A stretch of 64,000 bases of DNA, from the NCBI GenBank assembly GCA_002110485.1, contig MOWL01000003.1, positions 124,001 through 188,000 on the forward strand, read 5' to 3'. Both the position numbers and the translations under genes were made by a program. Every line of letters starts with the position of its first letter. Position 1 is the stretch's first letter. This document shows positions 12,108 to 23,851 of this stretch, piece by piece. The notes under the pieces are model-generated. The model saw nothing but the letters and a program-made list of their open reading frames with translations. It was not told where the DNA came from and searched no databases. The DNA is from Emergomyces orientalis (lineage: Eukaryota > Ascomycota > Eurotiomycetes > Onygenales > Ajellomycetaceae).

Positions 12108-12941
12108 CTACATGCGCGGAGGGTAACTGTTAGTCGCCGATGCTTGAGTTGTCTGTTTTACTGAGGGTCGCGGAATCTCCATCACATTTGTCGCCCTCAG
12201 ATATGATATCCCACCAAGACGAGCAACTGGTCGAAGAACAGCAGGATCGAGAAGGCTCCTCTCGTCATTGATCGCATCCTCTCGCGCCCAAAATCTGGTG
12301 CCCTCCAATATCACCATCACTCCACTCTTCTTCCCTGGGTTCGCCCGGCTATCCCACTCTTTCGTCTCCACAAGCTTCGCCTCGATCGAGAATATCGATT
12401 CCTTGACTCGGGGAGCTTTGACCGTCGTACACGGCGCCGGGTGTAACCCTGTCAATTCGAATTCGGATACGCCATGTGGCACGCTAATGGAGCAGTGATT
12501 GACAGCTTCAAGGTAATGTTCGCTGACAGTGTTGACAACGCACTCGCCCGTTTCTAGGATGTTGCGTAGAGAATCCTTTGGCGGATTTGGTTCGCCCGTA
12601 AACCCCACGACGATAATGGGAGGGTCGATATTGACGATCTGCGTAAAGCTGAAGGGAGCAACGTTTACAGTCTGGCCATCCTTCGATCTCGTGCTCAGGA
12701 GGCCAATTGGCCGTGGCACAACTGCAGAGATCATGAGTTTGTAGTTGAGGTTTGCTGGCCGGCCCACTTCGTACGGATCGATTTCGACATGCCTTTTCTT
12801 CAGGCTAGCTTCGTTATCATTCCCTCCTTGTCCTTGTTTCCAATTGGGATTGGGGGATTTGGTAAATGTTAGCGGGGTGGAATGGTCGAAATCGGGCCGT
12901 GATGCTTCGACTTCGGCGAATGGAGGGCGTATGCTACCCAT
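12108..12941 (-). CDS. Flavin reductase-like (FMN-binding split barrel) protein
   Basis: Single-exon protein of 277 residues. The core, about residues 55-215, matches the DIM6/NTAB flavin-reductase-like family. It has 'YKLMISAVVPRPIGLLSTRS', then 'NVAPFSFTQIVNIDPPII', then 'KDSLRNILETGECVVNTVSE', the usual pattern for FMN binding in the split-barrel fold. Members bind FMN and reduce flavin with NAD(P)H or act as flavoprotein oxygenases. The fungal cytosolic members are mostly uncharacterised. The first 50 residues are polar and probably disordered. No targeting signal is visible. Length is normal for fungal homologues, and the start at 12941 is the first in-frame Met. Neighbours do not suggest a partner monooxygenase. 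Confidence 0.88.
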   Translation of the reverse strand: MGSIRPPFAEVEASRPDFDHSTPLTFTKSPNPNWKQGQGGNDNEASLKKRHVEIDPYEVGRPANLNYKLMISAVVPRPIGLLSTRSKDGQTVNVAPFSFTQIVNIDPPIIVVGFTGEPNPPKDSLRNILETGECVVNTVSEHYLEAVNHCSISVPHGVSEFELTGLHPAPCTTVKAPRVKESIFSIEAKLVETKEWDSRANPGKKSGVMVILEGTRFWAREDAINDERSLLDPAVLRPVARLGGISYLRATNVMEIPRPSVKQTTQASATNSYPPRM

Positions 12942-13591
12942 CCTTGGCGAGGAATATGGATTTTTATGAGGTTAACGCTGTAAGGAGCATGCAGGTGGTT
13001 GGAGGTCTGTTTGAAATACACTACAGAATTCAACTGTCAATGGGCTGCGTTTCAGTTTTGGCCGTTTGTCGCTGTTCTCAGTTTTCGGCCACGTCCCCTT
13101 AAAAAGTGGGGGTTGAGTCCTTGATCTTCCTTTCTTCGCCGGGTGCTGGGAGCGGCAGAGAACATCATTCCGATCTGCTTCCAAGCTGCATCGTTCGTAA
13201 TCTGTGAGGATAAATTAGGTTGTGGGCCTAATAATATTGCATGTATGTATGGAAGCCTCGAAAGATGTGCGGGGCAAGGTCCAGTTCTAACTTCCCCGCA
13301 GTTCAGCGCCGAGGTCCTTGGTGAATGATGCAATAAGGATGCCCACTCGACTCAACTTCACGCTACGTTATACAATAATATGTCATCAATTGAAGAAGTC
13401 ACCATCGCTGAAATATAATAGAATGTGAGTGTTGCGTATAACTCCGTACTACTGCTGTCTCGGATTTTCCCTAACCACGTTCAACTGTTGGCGAAAAAAG
13501 CGTCTAGCGCGAAGCATCGCTTAAATATAGACCACGTGAAGAAATATAAGATAGACGAAAGAAAGAAGCAAAATAAATCAGGGTCATCCTG
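12942..13591. other. Intergenic, no gene seen
   Basis: About 650 bases between the flavin-reductase-like gene and the 3' end of the PNP-domain gene. It contains one copy of the recurrent ACTCCGTA motif near 13441. No gene supported. Confidence 0.5.
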
Positions 13592-15301
13592 TCAGCGGTT
13601 CAACGCCGAAACGACGCCCACATACTCAAAAAGGGCCCACAGCGTCCAGTACCGTGTTGTTACACTATATCCACTACCACCCTTCCCACAATCATCACAC
13701 CACGCAAGCATTCTTTCAGCATCGTCTCTGGTAGAATCTTGCCAAACTGCGTAAGTATTGGGAGTCCAAGGGCCATACAAGAGACGGGGAGAGTGAAACC
13801 ACTTTGCAAAAAATTCCTCCACTGCAGGAAAATTCACCACAGCAGCACCCCATTCTACAAGTACCTTCTTTTTCAATTCAAGACAATCGTTCCTAAATTC
13901 ATCATGTTTCCCTTTGATTGCTGTATCAACAACTTCTTTTCTAATCATACCCACCCACACCTGTAAAAGGTAAGTAGGATGGTCAGAAATATATATATTA
14001 TATCGACCGTAACGAAGCACTTACCCCACTAGGATTTATGCTTTCGGGACGCCCACCACTTCCTCCGGACTGTCCTCCGCCACCTGCCCTCCACCCGCGG
14101 AACTCCTTTTGTGACTCCTTGAGCTCGGCTTTCAAGGATTCGATACCTTTGGCGTGGGACAGATTGGTTTGCTCCAGGAGCTTATTCAGATCCTCCAACC
14201 GGGCGACTTTGTCCCGCAACTCTCTCTGAGAGTCCTCAGGATGGTCCTGGCATTTGTAAGGTGCGGTCAACTTCCCATCGCGTAATCGGTTTCTGAGCAA
14301 AATTCGGACTGACTCACCTTGAGAGATTCCACCGCTCGAGGAGTCCGGTTAATCTCGGACGAAGGGATTGTCTCCAGAAGCTCTTTCGTGTATGCGGCTG
14401 CTGTGGCTGCGGCGTATGGTTGCCACTCCTTGTTCTTGTGGGAATCTGCATAATCACATATACCTCGGATTACCAGACAGGGGAACTCGTCCATCAGTCC
14501 TGCGGCTTCCATCTCAACACATATGATCCCGAGTTCATCATATAGCTTATTTCGAGTGATACTGTCTTTGATAACGAGATTGGAAGATCCGACCGTACCG
14601 TAGTGAACTTCAGGAGATGTGTCAGATCGTGCCTCACGGTTAACAGTCTTACTTGGATCACAGTCCTTGCAAGTGTTCATTTTCGCTGGGTGGGGGTATG
14701 TTGCGTCGAAGAGTAAATCCTTGGAGTTTCCTGGGTCACCAAGAGGTCCTTTTTTCATTTTGGGGAACTTGCTGAGCATAGCGGACACGTTTTTCGTCAA
14801 ACTACTTCCTTCTCTGAAATGTTTTGCCCGCAGCTTTTCAACAGTCCCCAAGAGCAAATTTGGAGGCTTGGACAACGCTCCTGTCCGCTCAAACCTTCCA
14901 TCTCTGTAGATCTTACCCCGATCAAATTGGACCACACCACCAAACGTATCCGTGGGTTTCCCCACTACAACATCTCCAAGCCGAATATCATGCTCTCCAT
15001 CAATCGGAATACCGCCACCAATTCCCACTAGCAGACCAAATCTGATTGATTTGAAGTCGTTCAGGGTTTGCGTTATCACTGTTGCTGCAGGGCTAGTCCC
15101 AATTCCGGGCAGCACAGCAATAACGACATTGTGTTGGCCTATCTGGCCAAGCGTGTACGTATTCTCGGCCCGCTCCATGGCAATGTTCGGGTGGGTATCG
15201 TCCAACATTCCTTCAACTGCAGCCAATTCAATACCCATTGGGCAGATGAGTACCACGGTGTAGGAATCCGGTGTATATTTTGGCTTCAGCGGCGCACCCA
15301 T
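13592..15301 (-). CDS. PNP/UDP phosphorylase-superfamily protein with coiled coil and novel C-terminus (NLR-like)
   Basis: Joined model: 15301-14318, 14246-14025 and 13960-13592 (1575 nt, 524 residues). Splice sites are GTGAGT..CAG and GTAAGT..ACAG, all phase 0. Residues about 15-325 form a nucleoside phosphorylase-superfamily domain: 'YTVVLICPMGIELAAVEGML' start, 'GIGGGIP', 'IRLGDVVVGKPTDTFGGVVQ', 'VHYGTVGSSN', 'GIICVEMEAAGLMDEFPCLV' and 'RGICDYADSHKNKEWQPYAA'. In fungi this domain usually sits at the N-terminus of NLR-like proteins before a NACHT or NB-ARC ATPase and repeats. Here no P-loop follows. There is a short coiled coil (about 330-385), a Gly/Ser linker (about 388-400), and a 120-residue C-terminal region rich in Trp and Tyr that I do not recognise. 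It could be a nucleosidase-type effector or sensor without its ATPase. A separate decayed PNP-NACHT copy lies at 45.7-47.3 kb. Confidence 0.85.
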
Positions 15302-16802
15302 GGTGTCTGTCGTGAGGGTCGCAAGAATGGATATAGCCTTCTGTGCCGAAATTATCTCTGCTCCTCAGAGTGTAAGTTGTAGGGTAATCCACAATATCAC
15401 AGTTTATGGTTAACCGACTTGTGTGATTAAGTGTAGGGAGAGAAAGGAGAGCGTCGAGGTTTAAGGCAATGGCCATATATATAAGCATCTGGTGCTGAAA
15501 GGGTAAATTTGAGAATTAACAAACCCGCCCATGCGCAGACCTAAATCAGCTCGCCAAAAATGGCTTGCATGACTGGCATCTGAATAATGAGGAGGGATGA
15601 CATTGACAAACGACATCCATGTTGTTATGCAGGTCTGCCCAATTTCAATCCCACTATATACGAGACAATTCCTGGCCCCATTCTGCTGAGGTGGTGTAAT
15701 TCGGACTGAAACAGCTCCATTTGTCAACTGGCAATTGGCATCAATTTGACAAGGCAAGGCTGCTCCTGACTGAAAAAGATCTTAGTTGAAGATCTGTTTA
15801 CGAATAGGGTCGCAGCAGAGGTAAGGCTGGTTTCTACGTGTATATACAGACATGCCACGCATTTTGTATTATCCGCCTCATGGGTATTCGTTACCCAATT
15901 TCTTTTGGGCTCATGGTTGTAACCTGTACTATGGTGGTTTGAATTTTGGAGGTGGTTAAGACGTGGATTTATTTTAATGGTCAAAATTTAGTCAGTGTTT
16001 CTCGGAAACTTCGCCAGAAATTTCACCTTGCACGCTCAGACAGCAACCTAACGTACCTACGGAGGTACCTATGGCATGGCTCTCTTTCTGAGATTGCTGA
16101 TATAACACATTAACCTTGTTGTTGTTATCTGAGAAAACAATTCTGGGCCATTTTGTGGTGGTTGGGGTCCTCGTTTTATAGCCATACTAGTATCGCTCCT
16201 GGGAAACTGACATTTCCACTGTATATGGATATATATCGAATGAATGGTGATTCGAATGTCAAATATGATGGTTCGCTTTCCTTAATGTAACCCTGAAGGT
16301 AGTAAACAGGGTTTTGCTTCAATATACAGGTTTGTATGTTGATATATCCTGGTGTTATCTCAGCTCTTTTTGCGCTGGCACAACAAGCTTTCTGCCAGCC
16401 GTGCAGCTCTATTTTGCCGCGCGCCTATTCAATGCTGACTCAGCTCAGATCCAGCGCCGATTTTTCTTAGCGCGGGTCCCTTGCCTAATGAAACAACGCG
16501 CCAGCCCCAGAAATGGGCGATCTCGACTCGCCATCTCCCAGTCATCCGCTTTTTCTCCTCTCTTTACATTTTTCCTATTAGTTCAACTGTGTGGCTTTGG
16601 TGTTTGGGCTCCGGGTTTCTTTGTTCAGCTGCATGCTGCTGTGCCTTTTTCTCGCCGCCTAGTTCTTCCCTTTTTTTTTTGCTTTCGCCGATTCATGACA
16701 TGATCGCCTCTTTCTCATCCATCAACAACATTCAATATCGTTAGAGTGAACCCAGCATTTCGTGGAAAATCGTTATATAAGGGACCGCACACTCTCCCCA
16801 TT
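15302..16802. other. Divergent intergenic region
   Basis: 1.5 kb between the start of the PNP-domain gene (leftward) and the start of the poly(A) polymerase gene (rightward), so it should contain both promoters. Pyrimidine-rich sequence at 16545-16690 resembles a fungal promoter/5' UTR upstream of the polymerase ATG. A short perfect palindrome (GTACCT..AGGTAC) lies near 16053-16068. Confidence 0.5.
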
Positions 16803-19127
16803 ATGGCTGCGGCGCCTGTGAGGCAGTGGGGGGTGACTCCTCCGATATCGAATTCGTTGCCTACGCCAGAAGAAATCGCTGCGAATGATGATTTGACCAC
16901 CGAGCTAAAGCAACAAAACAACTTCGAAGCGCCGGCAGAGACTGAGCGGAGGTATTTATTGAAACAGCGACCATTATTTTCTTCCTCTTCTTCATGATCA
17001 TCATCTCTTTCTTATCGAGGAGCTAGAATTAACTTTAAATCTTTGTAGAAAACAGACATTACAACTCATCCAGCGAGTGACGGTCGAGTTCGTTAAGGTA
17101 GTCAGCCGGCGCAAGGGGTTGTCCCAGGCGGCCATCGATGCTGCAGGTGGGAAGATATTTACGTATGGTAGTTATCGGTTAGGCGTATATGGTCCAGGTT
17201 CGTTATCACTTTATAGGTGATCCTGCATCTGGCGTGTTAGAGAGAGTACACACTAACCTCCTGGTGATCATGCGATAGGATCTGATATTGATACCTTGGT
17301 TGTTGGCCCGAAACATGTCTCCTTTGAGGACTTCTTTTCCGATTTTCCTCCCCTTTTAGAAAAGATGGCGCCCAAAGGCGCTATCGAAAAGTTAACTCCC
17401 GTTCCAGATGCTTTCGTTCCCATCATTAAGATCGAATTGTCTGGCATCAGCATCGATCTTATCTATGCTCGTCTCCTCGTACATTCTGTGCCGCTGAATC
17501 TGGACCTGAAGAATAAGGATTTGCTACGTGGATTAGACGAGAAAGAGATACGTTGCGTCAACGGGACACGCGTGACAGATGAGATCCTGGAACTTGTTCC
17601 TCAACAGAAGACATTTCGGCTTGCGCTACGCGCCATCAAGCTTTGGGCACAGCGTAAGTAATGTGCACCTCTATTTCAAAGCGCAAAATACTGATACTGT
17701 GCTATTTAAGGACGAGCGATTTATTCGAACATCGTAGGATTCCCTGGAGGCGTCGCATGGGCTATGCTAGTGGCTAGAGTCTGCCAGCTTTATCCCCAAG
17801 CTACAGGATCGGTGATCGTGGGAAAGTTTTTCCGCATAATGAATCAATGGAACTGGCCGCAACCAGTGTTACTAAAACCTATAGAAGAAGGTCCACTTCA
17901 GATGAAAGTTTGGAACCCGAAGGTAAGCCTGGTTTTTGCAGTTCTAATTACTGACAAATATAGTTCTAACATGCACATTTAGATTTACCACGGCGATAAA
18001 TATCACCTCATGCCCATAATTACACCTGCATATCCATCCATGTGCGCGACGCACAACGTGTCATTATCTACGAAAGCTGTCCTACTTCGTGAACTAAAAC
18101 GCGGGGGGGATATTGTTGACAAAATTTTCCTTGGACAGCTGACTTGGAACGACCTTTTCACCCGCCACACATTCTTCTCGCATGACTATAAGTATTACCT
18201 CAGTATCACGTCCGCAAGTAGGGGCAAGGATGCACAATCTGTGTGGTCTGGACTTGTGGAATCTAAGCTACGACACCTTGTCGGTGCACTTGACAGGAAA
18301 CCATCGATTGAAGTCGCCCATCCGTTTCCTAAGGGATTCGAAAGAATTCATATATGTAAGAGCGAGAAGGAGATCACAGAAGTTATGAGCGGATCGACAC
18401 AGTACCAAGCGAAGGGCACGAAAACCGAAACCACCGACGAGACGAACGATCCACAACACACCGCCGCTACTCAAAATGACGGCGAGACTATCCACATGCC
18501 TGAAACGGATCAGCAGAATGGAGATAATGGCTGCTCTCTCTACACAACGACTTACTACATTGGACTTGAACTCAAGCCATTAGCTCCAGGTAGGCATTCC
18601 GACAACTTACCCATGATACAACTGACTCTCGAAGGTGCAGCAAGGTCGCTAGATATCTCGGCCGACACGCATATATTCAAAAGTACTTGCACGTCATGGC
18701 CACAATACCAACCTGGCATAAATGATCTTAATATTACTCATGTCCGCAAGTGCGTCACTTGCTTCCCTCCCTGAGTATTTGGACCATTACTAATACCGGC
18801 AATAGCTACGACCTCCCTGAAGATGTCTTCCAACCTGGAGAGGTACGACCATCTCGACCGAAGAAGAAAGTCTTGAAGAAAACCGAACCGACAGCTCAGA
18901 AGAGAAGCATTCATGCGCTGGACGTAAGTAGCTACCTTGGAAGCAAAATATACTAACATCCGTGGCAAGGGATTCGCTATAAGTTGATATGGTTTTTCGA
19001 TCTCGACGGGATCGGAATGTGTTTCGCCGCTAACACCGACTCTATACAGAATGAAGAGCAACCCGAAAATCCTGCGAAACTCCGTGCTTCATCAAATGGC
19101 ATACCATCTGCCGCAGCTCCTGCATAG
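16803..19127 (+). CDS. PAP1: Nuclear poly(A) polymerase
   Basis: Adds poly(A) tails to cleaved pre-mRNA 3' ends in the nucleus as part of the cleavage and polyadenylation machinery. Joined model: 16803-16951, 17049-17197, 17279-17653, 17711-17922, 17983-18749, 18806-18923 and 19050-19127 (1848 nt, 615 residues). A further 45-nt in-frame intron at 18590-18634 is probable and would give 600 residues. N-terminal 'VRQWGVTPPISNSLPTP' is characteristic. The catalytic motif 'FTYGSYRLGVYGPGSDIDTL' places Asp102 and Asp104, with the third carboxylate Asp159 in 'SIDLIYA', close to the spacing in yeast Pap1. The central domain reads 'LRAIKLWAQRRAIYSNIVGF' and 'GGVAWAMLVARVCQLYPQA'. The RNA-binding domain follows from about residue 360. 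The C-terminus has a Lys-rich 'SRPKKKVLKK', a likely nuclear localisation signal. Length and exon pattern fit an intact essential gene. Confidence 0.96.
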
Positions 19128-20071
19128 TAACCCAGCTACCACAAGGGTATTGGATGAGAACATTTTCAAACCTGGTTTTGATCTTTTCCGTCCTTATTCA
19201 TTCTTACGCTGACCTTCGCATGGCAGACCCCCATCTGCCCTTATAACCCAGCCCCCAGGACCGATAGATCCTGCGACAACCAAAGATTTAATCCGTAGTC
19301 TACTACTAACCGCCTCAGCCTCTTTGACACAATTGAAAACAGATGGTCAGAATTGTTCCTCCTATCAGGGAGTGGGAGCATAAAGATCATCAGATATGAC
19401 CCACCCCTTTCTTTGCAAATCTCTTTTCTTTTCCTACATACATCACTTTCTTTAGTTGTCTTGCCCTGGAGTCTTTTTCTTTCAGCTTTGCCGTATCTCG
19501 AACCAAATCCCCTTCAGCTGCGGTTCCGCGAGGAGGCACGCAAGGGTCATTATTTTCCACCTTTTTCCCCCACTTTCCATCGAGGTCATCCGGATCCTTA
19601 TCAGGAACCCGTTTTCTTTTTTCAGCCCGCAATACCGTTGTTGTAATACCTTCCAGTTGTACATACAGGTGACATTTCTTTGTTTCACCATCCCTTCCCG
19701 ATAGTTACCAGGTATTTCTAGATTCTAGGCAGTCAATCAAAGAGCTTCGTCTGGGCCTACGGGCTCCACCGAAAACAATCATAAAATTTGTTTCGTTTTT
19801 ATCTTGTGTAGATTAAATTTAAGTTGATGCAAAAAAATCTTCTATCGTAGTTTCTTTGGCTTGGTTGTCGGTCATTTCCACTGGCCATATCCTTGGCAGC
19901 ATCCGTGGTTGCACCCATTGTATCAAGTAGTTACCATCATCGCCGTTTCATTCCACACGACGATATCGATCCTCCATCAACACTCTATATCAGTTCTATG
20001 ACTATGGCATGACAGCCTAAAAACACTGCATATCGCCTTACAAAACTAGTCTTTACCCAACGCAAGGAAGA
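19128..20071. other. Intergenic, no gene seen
   Basis: About 940 bases between the poly(A) polymerase stop and the dioxygenase start, including a pyrimidine-rich stretch at 19400-19700. No gene supported. Confidence 0.5.
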
Positions 20072-21271
20072 ATGGCATCTGTCCTTCCCATAATTGACCT
20101 CCACAATTTCAGTACAGTGGAAGAGCTTGCGCCAGCGCTCATGAAAGTCGGGAAAGACCCCGGGTTCTTCTACCTCATCGGCCACGAGTTAACAGATGAT
20201 GTCGCGAGACAAATGTTTGACCTAGCAGATAATTTCTTCCAGAATACTTGCAAAGAGGAGAAGATGAAGTTTGTGGGCGGTGGGGGTTTGGTATGTTACT
20301 CTTTATCGAGTTCATCCTCGTTCATCATAGCTTATTAGGGGTGTAGGGATACACGGGGTTCCGGGATGAGAAGTAGGTAAGGCCCATATTTTGGTTCCTA
20401 GAAGGGTTTGCTCCCCTTGATACTGCTGGCTGTATGCGTTCGCTAAGCATGACATGCATGTATTCTCGAGTAGCCTTGCTGGGAAAGGCCGAGGCGATTT
20501 AAAGGAGTCGTATTATATTGCGAATCCAGATGTGGGAATGAGCCAGTCGCTACCCGCAATTCTAGATGCAGGGGAAACAGATATTGTGGAGTTTTATAGG
20601 AAATGCGAATTGCTTACTGATTGGTTGCTTCAAGCATTCGCCGTTGGTTTGAGGGTAGGTGAGAAATTATTACGATTGTGGTCTATATTAACAACGAACT
20701 TTTGCCTAACTGCGCGTCGAACAAAACGATTTTAATTTAGCTACCTCGAGACTATTTATCGAAATGCCACAAAGAAGGTGAAAGTCGTCTGCGTTTTATA
20801 CATTACCCGGCGATCAAGGAAGGCAGTCAAGACACACCAGAAGGGAATGGAGGCGATATAAGAGCAGGCGCACACACTGATTATGGGTCAATCACACTCC
20901 TTTTCCGCCAACCCAGTGATCTAGGGGGTCTCCAGGTCCTAATGAATAATGAATGGATCGATATCCCATGCGTGCAGGACGCAATAGTAGTAAACATCGC
21001 TGATGCCCTTGAGTTTTGGACTTGCGGCCGCCTACGCTCCACGATCCACCGTGTGGTGTTTCCTCGGAACGAGTGTGAGAACGTAGAACGGCTCAGTATG
21101 CCGTTTTTCGTGCAGCCAGATCGAGACGTGCTTATGGAACCAATCTTGCAGCAGGAAGTTAACCAGGATGAGTTTAAGGAGGTGCTGAGACGCAAGGGTT
21201 ATCCGAGTGCGAGGGCTCTTACAGCCGAAGAGCATTTGATGCAAAGGAGACGAGTAACATATGGGTATTAA
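20072..21271 (+). CDS. 2-oxoglutarate/Fe(II)-dependent dioxygenase (isopenicillin N synthase-like)
   Basis: Joined model: 20072-20290, 20347-20372, 20474-20654 and 20741-21271 (957 nt, 318 residues). The N-terminal DIOX_N-type region begins 'VLPIIDLHNFSTVEELAPAL', with 'GFFYLIGHEL' and, after splicing, 'GYTGFRDENLAGKGRGDLKE'. The catalytic jelly roll carries the complete iron triad: His187 and Asp189 in 'AHTDYGSITLLF', and distal His245 in 'STIHRVVF'. The 2-oxoglutarate-binding RxS is Arg259-Leu-Ser261 ('RLSMPFF'). Such cytosolic enzymes hydroxylate, desaturate or cyclise small molecules with O2 and 2-oxoglutarate. The substrate is not inferable, and no biosynthetic cluster is adjacent. Exon 2 is only 26 nt, and its GTAGGT donor is required because the stronger-looking GTAAGG just downstream would admit an in-frame TAG. 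Confidence 0.92.
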
Positions 21272-21734
21272 GTGATTGTCCTCGAGACGCAACACAAATA
21301 TGGGCAACCATATGTCTATTCATTTCCAATTGGGCCTATTGTTGTGCACCTACTTTTCTTCTCATATTTGCTACTTAAGCATTTTTCCGACTATCCGGCA
21401 TGATATGCGGGATTTAACTCAGCCGTTAACTGGTTCAAATTGTACTGTAGCTGCAAAAATACACGACTGGCTTTTCAATTAACTAACCCGTTCCACTCGT
21501 CGTTAGAAGCAGCTAGACAGAAAGATTATATATCACGGCAAGAAAAGGTACCGCGAGTACGTGTGTTATAGCTCCTTAAATATTCAGTCTGCATCTCCCC
21601 ATTTAAGTAAATAGCCATATAGAATACAACGCACATGCATGGGACTGCTTTAAAGTAACCGCACAGGCTCACACTCACGGAGTCAACTATCATCAACCTT
21701 CCAGCTCCGCTATGGGTCGAGAATGAAATCAAAA
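21272..21734. other. Convergent 3' intergenic region
   Basis: About 460 bases between the convergent dioxygenase and amidase genes. It presumably holds both 3' UTRs and poly(A) sites. No other feature seen. Confidence 0.5.
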
Positions 21735-23851
21735 TCACAATTTCGCTCCCTGTCCACTAGCTCTGGCTTGCTCATTGCGCACAGCACCATCAATGATGCT
21801 CATCGCCTCGAACAAATCGTTCTCATGAAGTCTGGGAGTGATAACCTGGATGCTCAGAGGCGAATTAAGATAGACGCGTCTGTCAACGGTATCGGAGTTC
21901 CCTGTTGTTGTGAATCACACGGTTAATAACTTAAATCATAAATGGCTTTTGACGGGATGCTGAGCGAAAGCACGGCCAAGGAAGCAAGGACAGAGAGGAA
22001 ATTAAATGTCAAAAACGTACACAACTCCCTATTCCTCTTGTCCCAATTCGACAAGATCTTCCCATCGATCTCCTTCCCAGTCTCAAGGTCTGCTTCTGTG
22101 AATCTGCGTACCGGAACGGCGCCAGCGGCATAATCAAGCAGGACCCAGCTAGATGTGTATCCGACTGCGTTGTAGCGGTCATGTTCAGGAACAGGGTGTG
22201 GGGCGATGGGGTGGATGATCGCATCCACCTTCCTAACTCTAGATTGTGAATCGGAATCGGACGAAGATGATAGAGTCCACATCTTCATCATCTCCTTCTC
22301 GATTTCTGATCGACGGCCTTGACTTGCGTACGCCTGCGCAAGTGTCCTAGGGGACCCGCGCTTAAATCTGCTCTGCAACCATGGGATGAGAGGCTCCGAA
22401 GTAGATTCTATGAGGTCAGCCATATTGCAAGCTCCATCCAGGCCCATTAGCTCATTTGCCACGCGCTGGCAATCACCCAGCGCGTTCGGAACGGGAATTT
22501 CGACGACTTCGACACCAGGGACTTTGCGGAGGGCATGCGCTACTTCGTTCAGAACCTTAGCTATAGGGGGTAGTGGTTGGATACGTCCATCGGAGGGCAG
22601 GACGCCAATAGTGAATTTGCGCTGTTTCGATAATGAGCGCGGTGTCTCACTAACGCCCCATTGGCCGGGGATACAATCTTCCCCATACAGCTCTGCTCTC
22701 GGCACAATTTCTTTCATCAGTGCGTCTATATCTGCCATCGACCGTGCAATCGGGCCGGCAACAGGTTGCAGACCAACTCGCGTCTTGCCAGGTATGCCGC
22801 CGCTCATTTGGCCGCCAAACGGGACCCGGCCCGTGCTTGGCTTGAAGCCGTAAATCCCAAGACACATGGCTGGGATGCGGATGCTGCCTCCAATATCAGT
22901 GCCGAGGCCTATCATTGACCCTCTCATGGCAACTAACACCCCCTCTCCGCCAGAGCTGCCTCCCGGTGTTAGTTTGCGGTTAAGAGGATTCAGCGTGCGG
23001 CCGAAGAGATTGTTTACGCTATCAAGAGCGCCGAGGGTTTGAGGGATATTGGTCTTTGCAACGATTACGGCGCCTAAGTCGAGTAGCAGATCTACCAGTG
23101 GGGCATTTGCTGTTGCAGGTTTGAATGCCAGACAGGCTAAGCCAGTAGTAGAGTCGATGCCTTTGATATCGTAGGTGTCCTTGACAGAGATTGGGAGACC
23201 ATGGAGAGGGCCCATAATTTTACCCGTGCGTTTGAAATGTGCATCTAATTGGGAAGCGCGGGCCAGAGCTTGGTCGAATAGAGGCTCTGTTAGGCAGCGA
23301 GTGAGTTGGTGGGATATTGCAGCGCGCTGGGGATGTTAGTTACGAATCACTTAGGAATTTAAAAGGCATATCTGTATAAATTTGCAAGGGGACAATATGA
23401 GACAACACCATTTCTTGATGTGGATATATGAATTGAAGTATTGTATCCAACCAAGGCGAGGTATATGTATAGCGGATAGATATGGTGACAAAAAGCCTAG
23501 GTCTGGAATATACAGACGACAGCGAATAAGGAAGAAAAAGAAACCCACCTTGCAAAATGCTTCCGAAACCTCCCTCGCTGATAACTTGCCCGCGGCAATC
23601 TGCTGCAACAACCCCTTAATGTCCCATCTCTCCGTAATCTCCAGCTCTTTTGTGTTCAGCAGGCCACATTTTTGTGGTACATCCATCACGTTAACGGCAT
23701 CATACCTATTCGTGACCATGACGGATTCTTCCACTGATAGCATACCAGCAGGAATCCATTGATCGGAGAGGCGCCATTCTTTGGGAATCCGAGATTCAAG
23801 CTGCTCAAGCTTTTTGTGGGCAATGGCCCTGTATGCGGGTTCGGCGGGCAT
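21735..23851 (-). CDS. Amidase (amidase signature family, acetamidase-like)
   Basis: Joined model: 23851-23549, 23326-22021 and 21901-21735 (1776 nt, 591 residues). The last intron begins GTACGT and ends ACAG. The final exon supplies the usual C-terminus (W-N-S-D..YLNSPLSIQVITPRLHENDL). The Ser-cisSer-Lys triad of amidase signature enzymes is complete: Lys in 'LPISVKDTYDI' (about residue 149), cis-Ser in 'TPGGSSGGEG', and the nucleophile Ser in 'GTDIGGSIRIPA' (about 246). It hydrolyses carboxylic amides to acid plus ammonia. Fungal relatives such as acetamidase or general amidase allow growth on amides as nitrogen source. The specific substrate is unknown. No signal peptide is visible, so it is probably cytosolic. 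Length is typical for fungal amidases (about 550-600). Confidence 0.94.

Noticed and set aside
15461..15757. 98-codon minus-strand frame upstream of the PNP-domain gene
   Set aside because: Does not join in frame with the PNP exon and has no domain. The ATG at 15301 already gives the expected PNP N-terminus.
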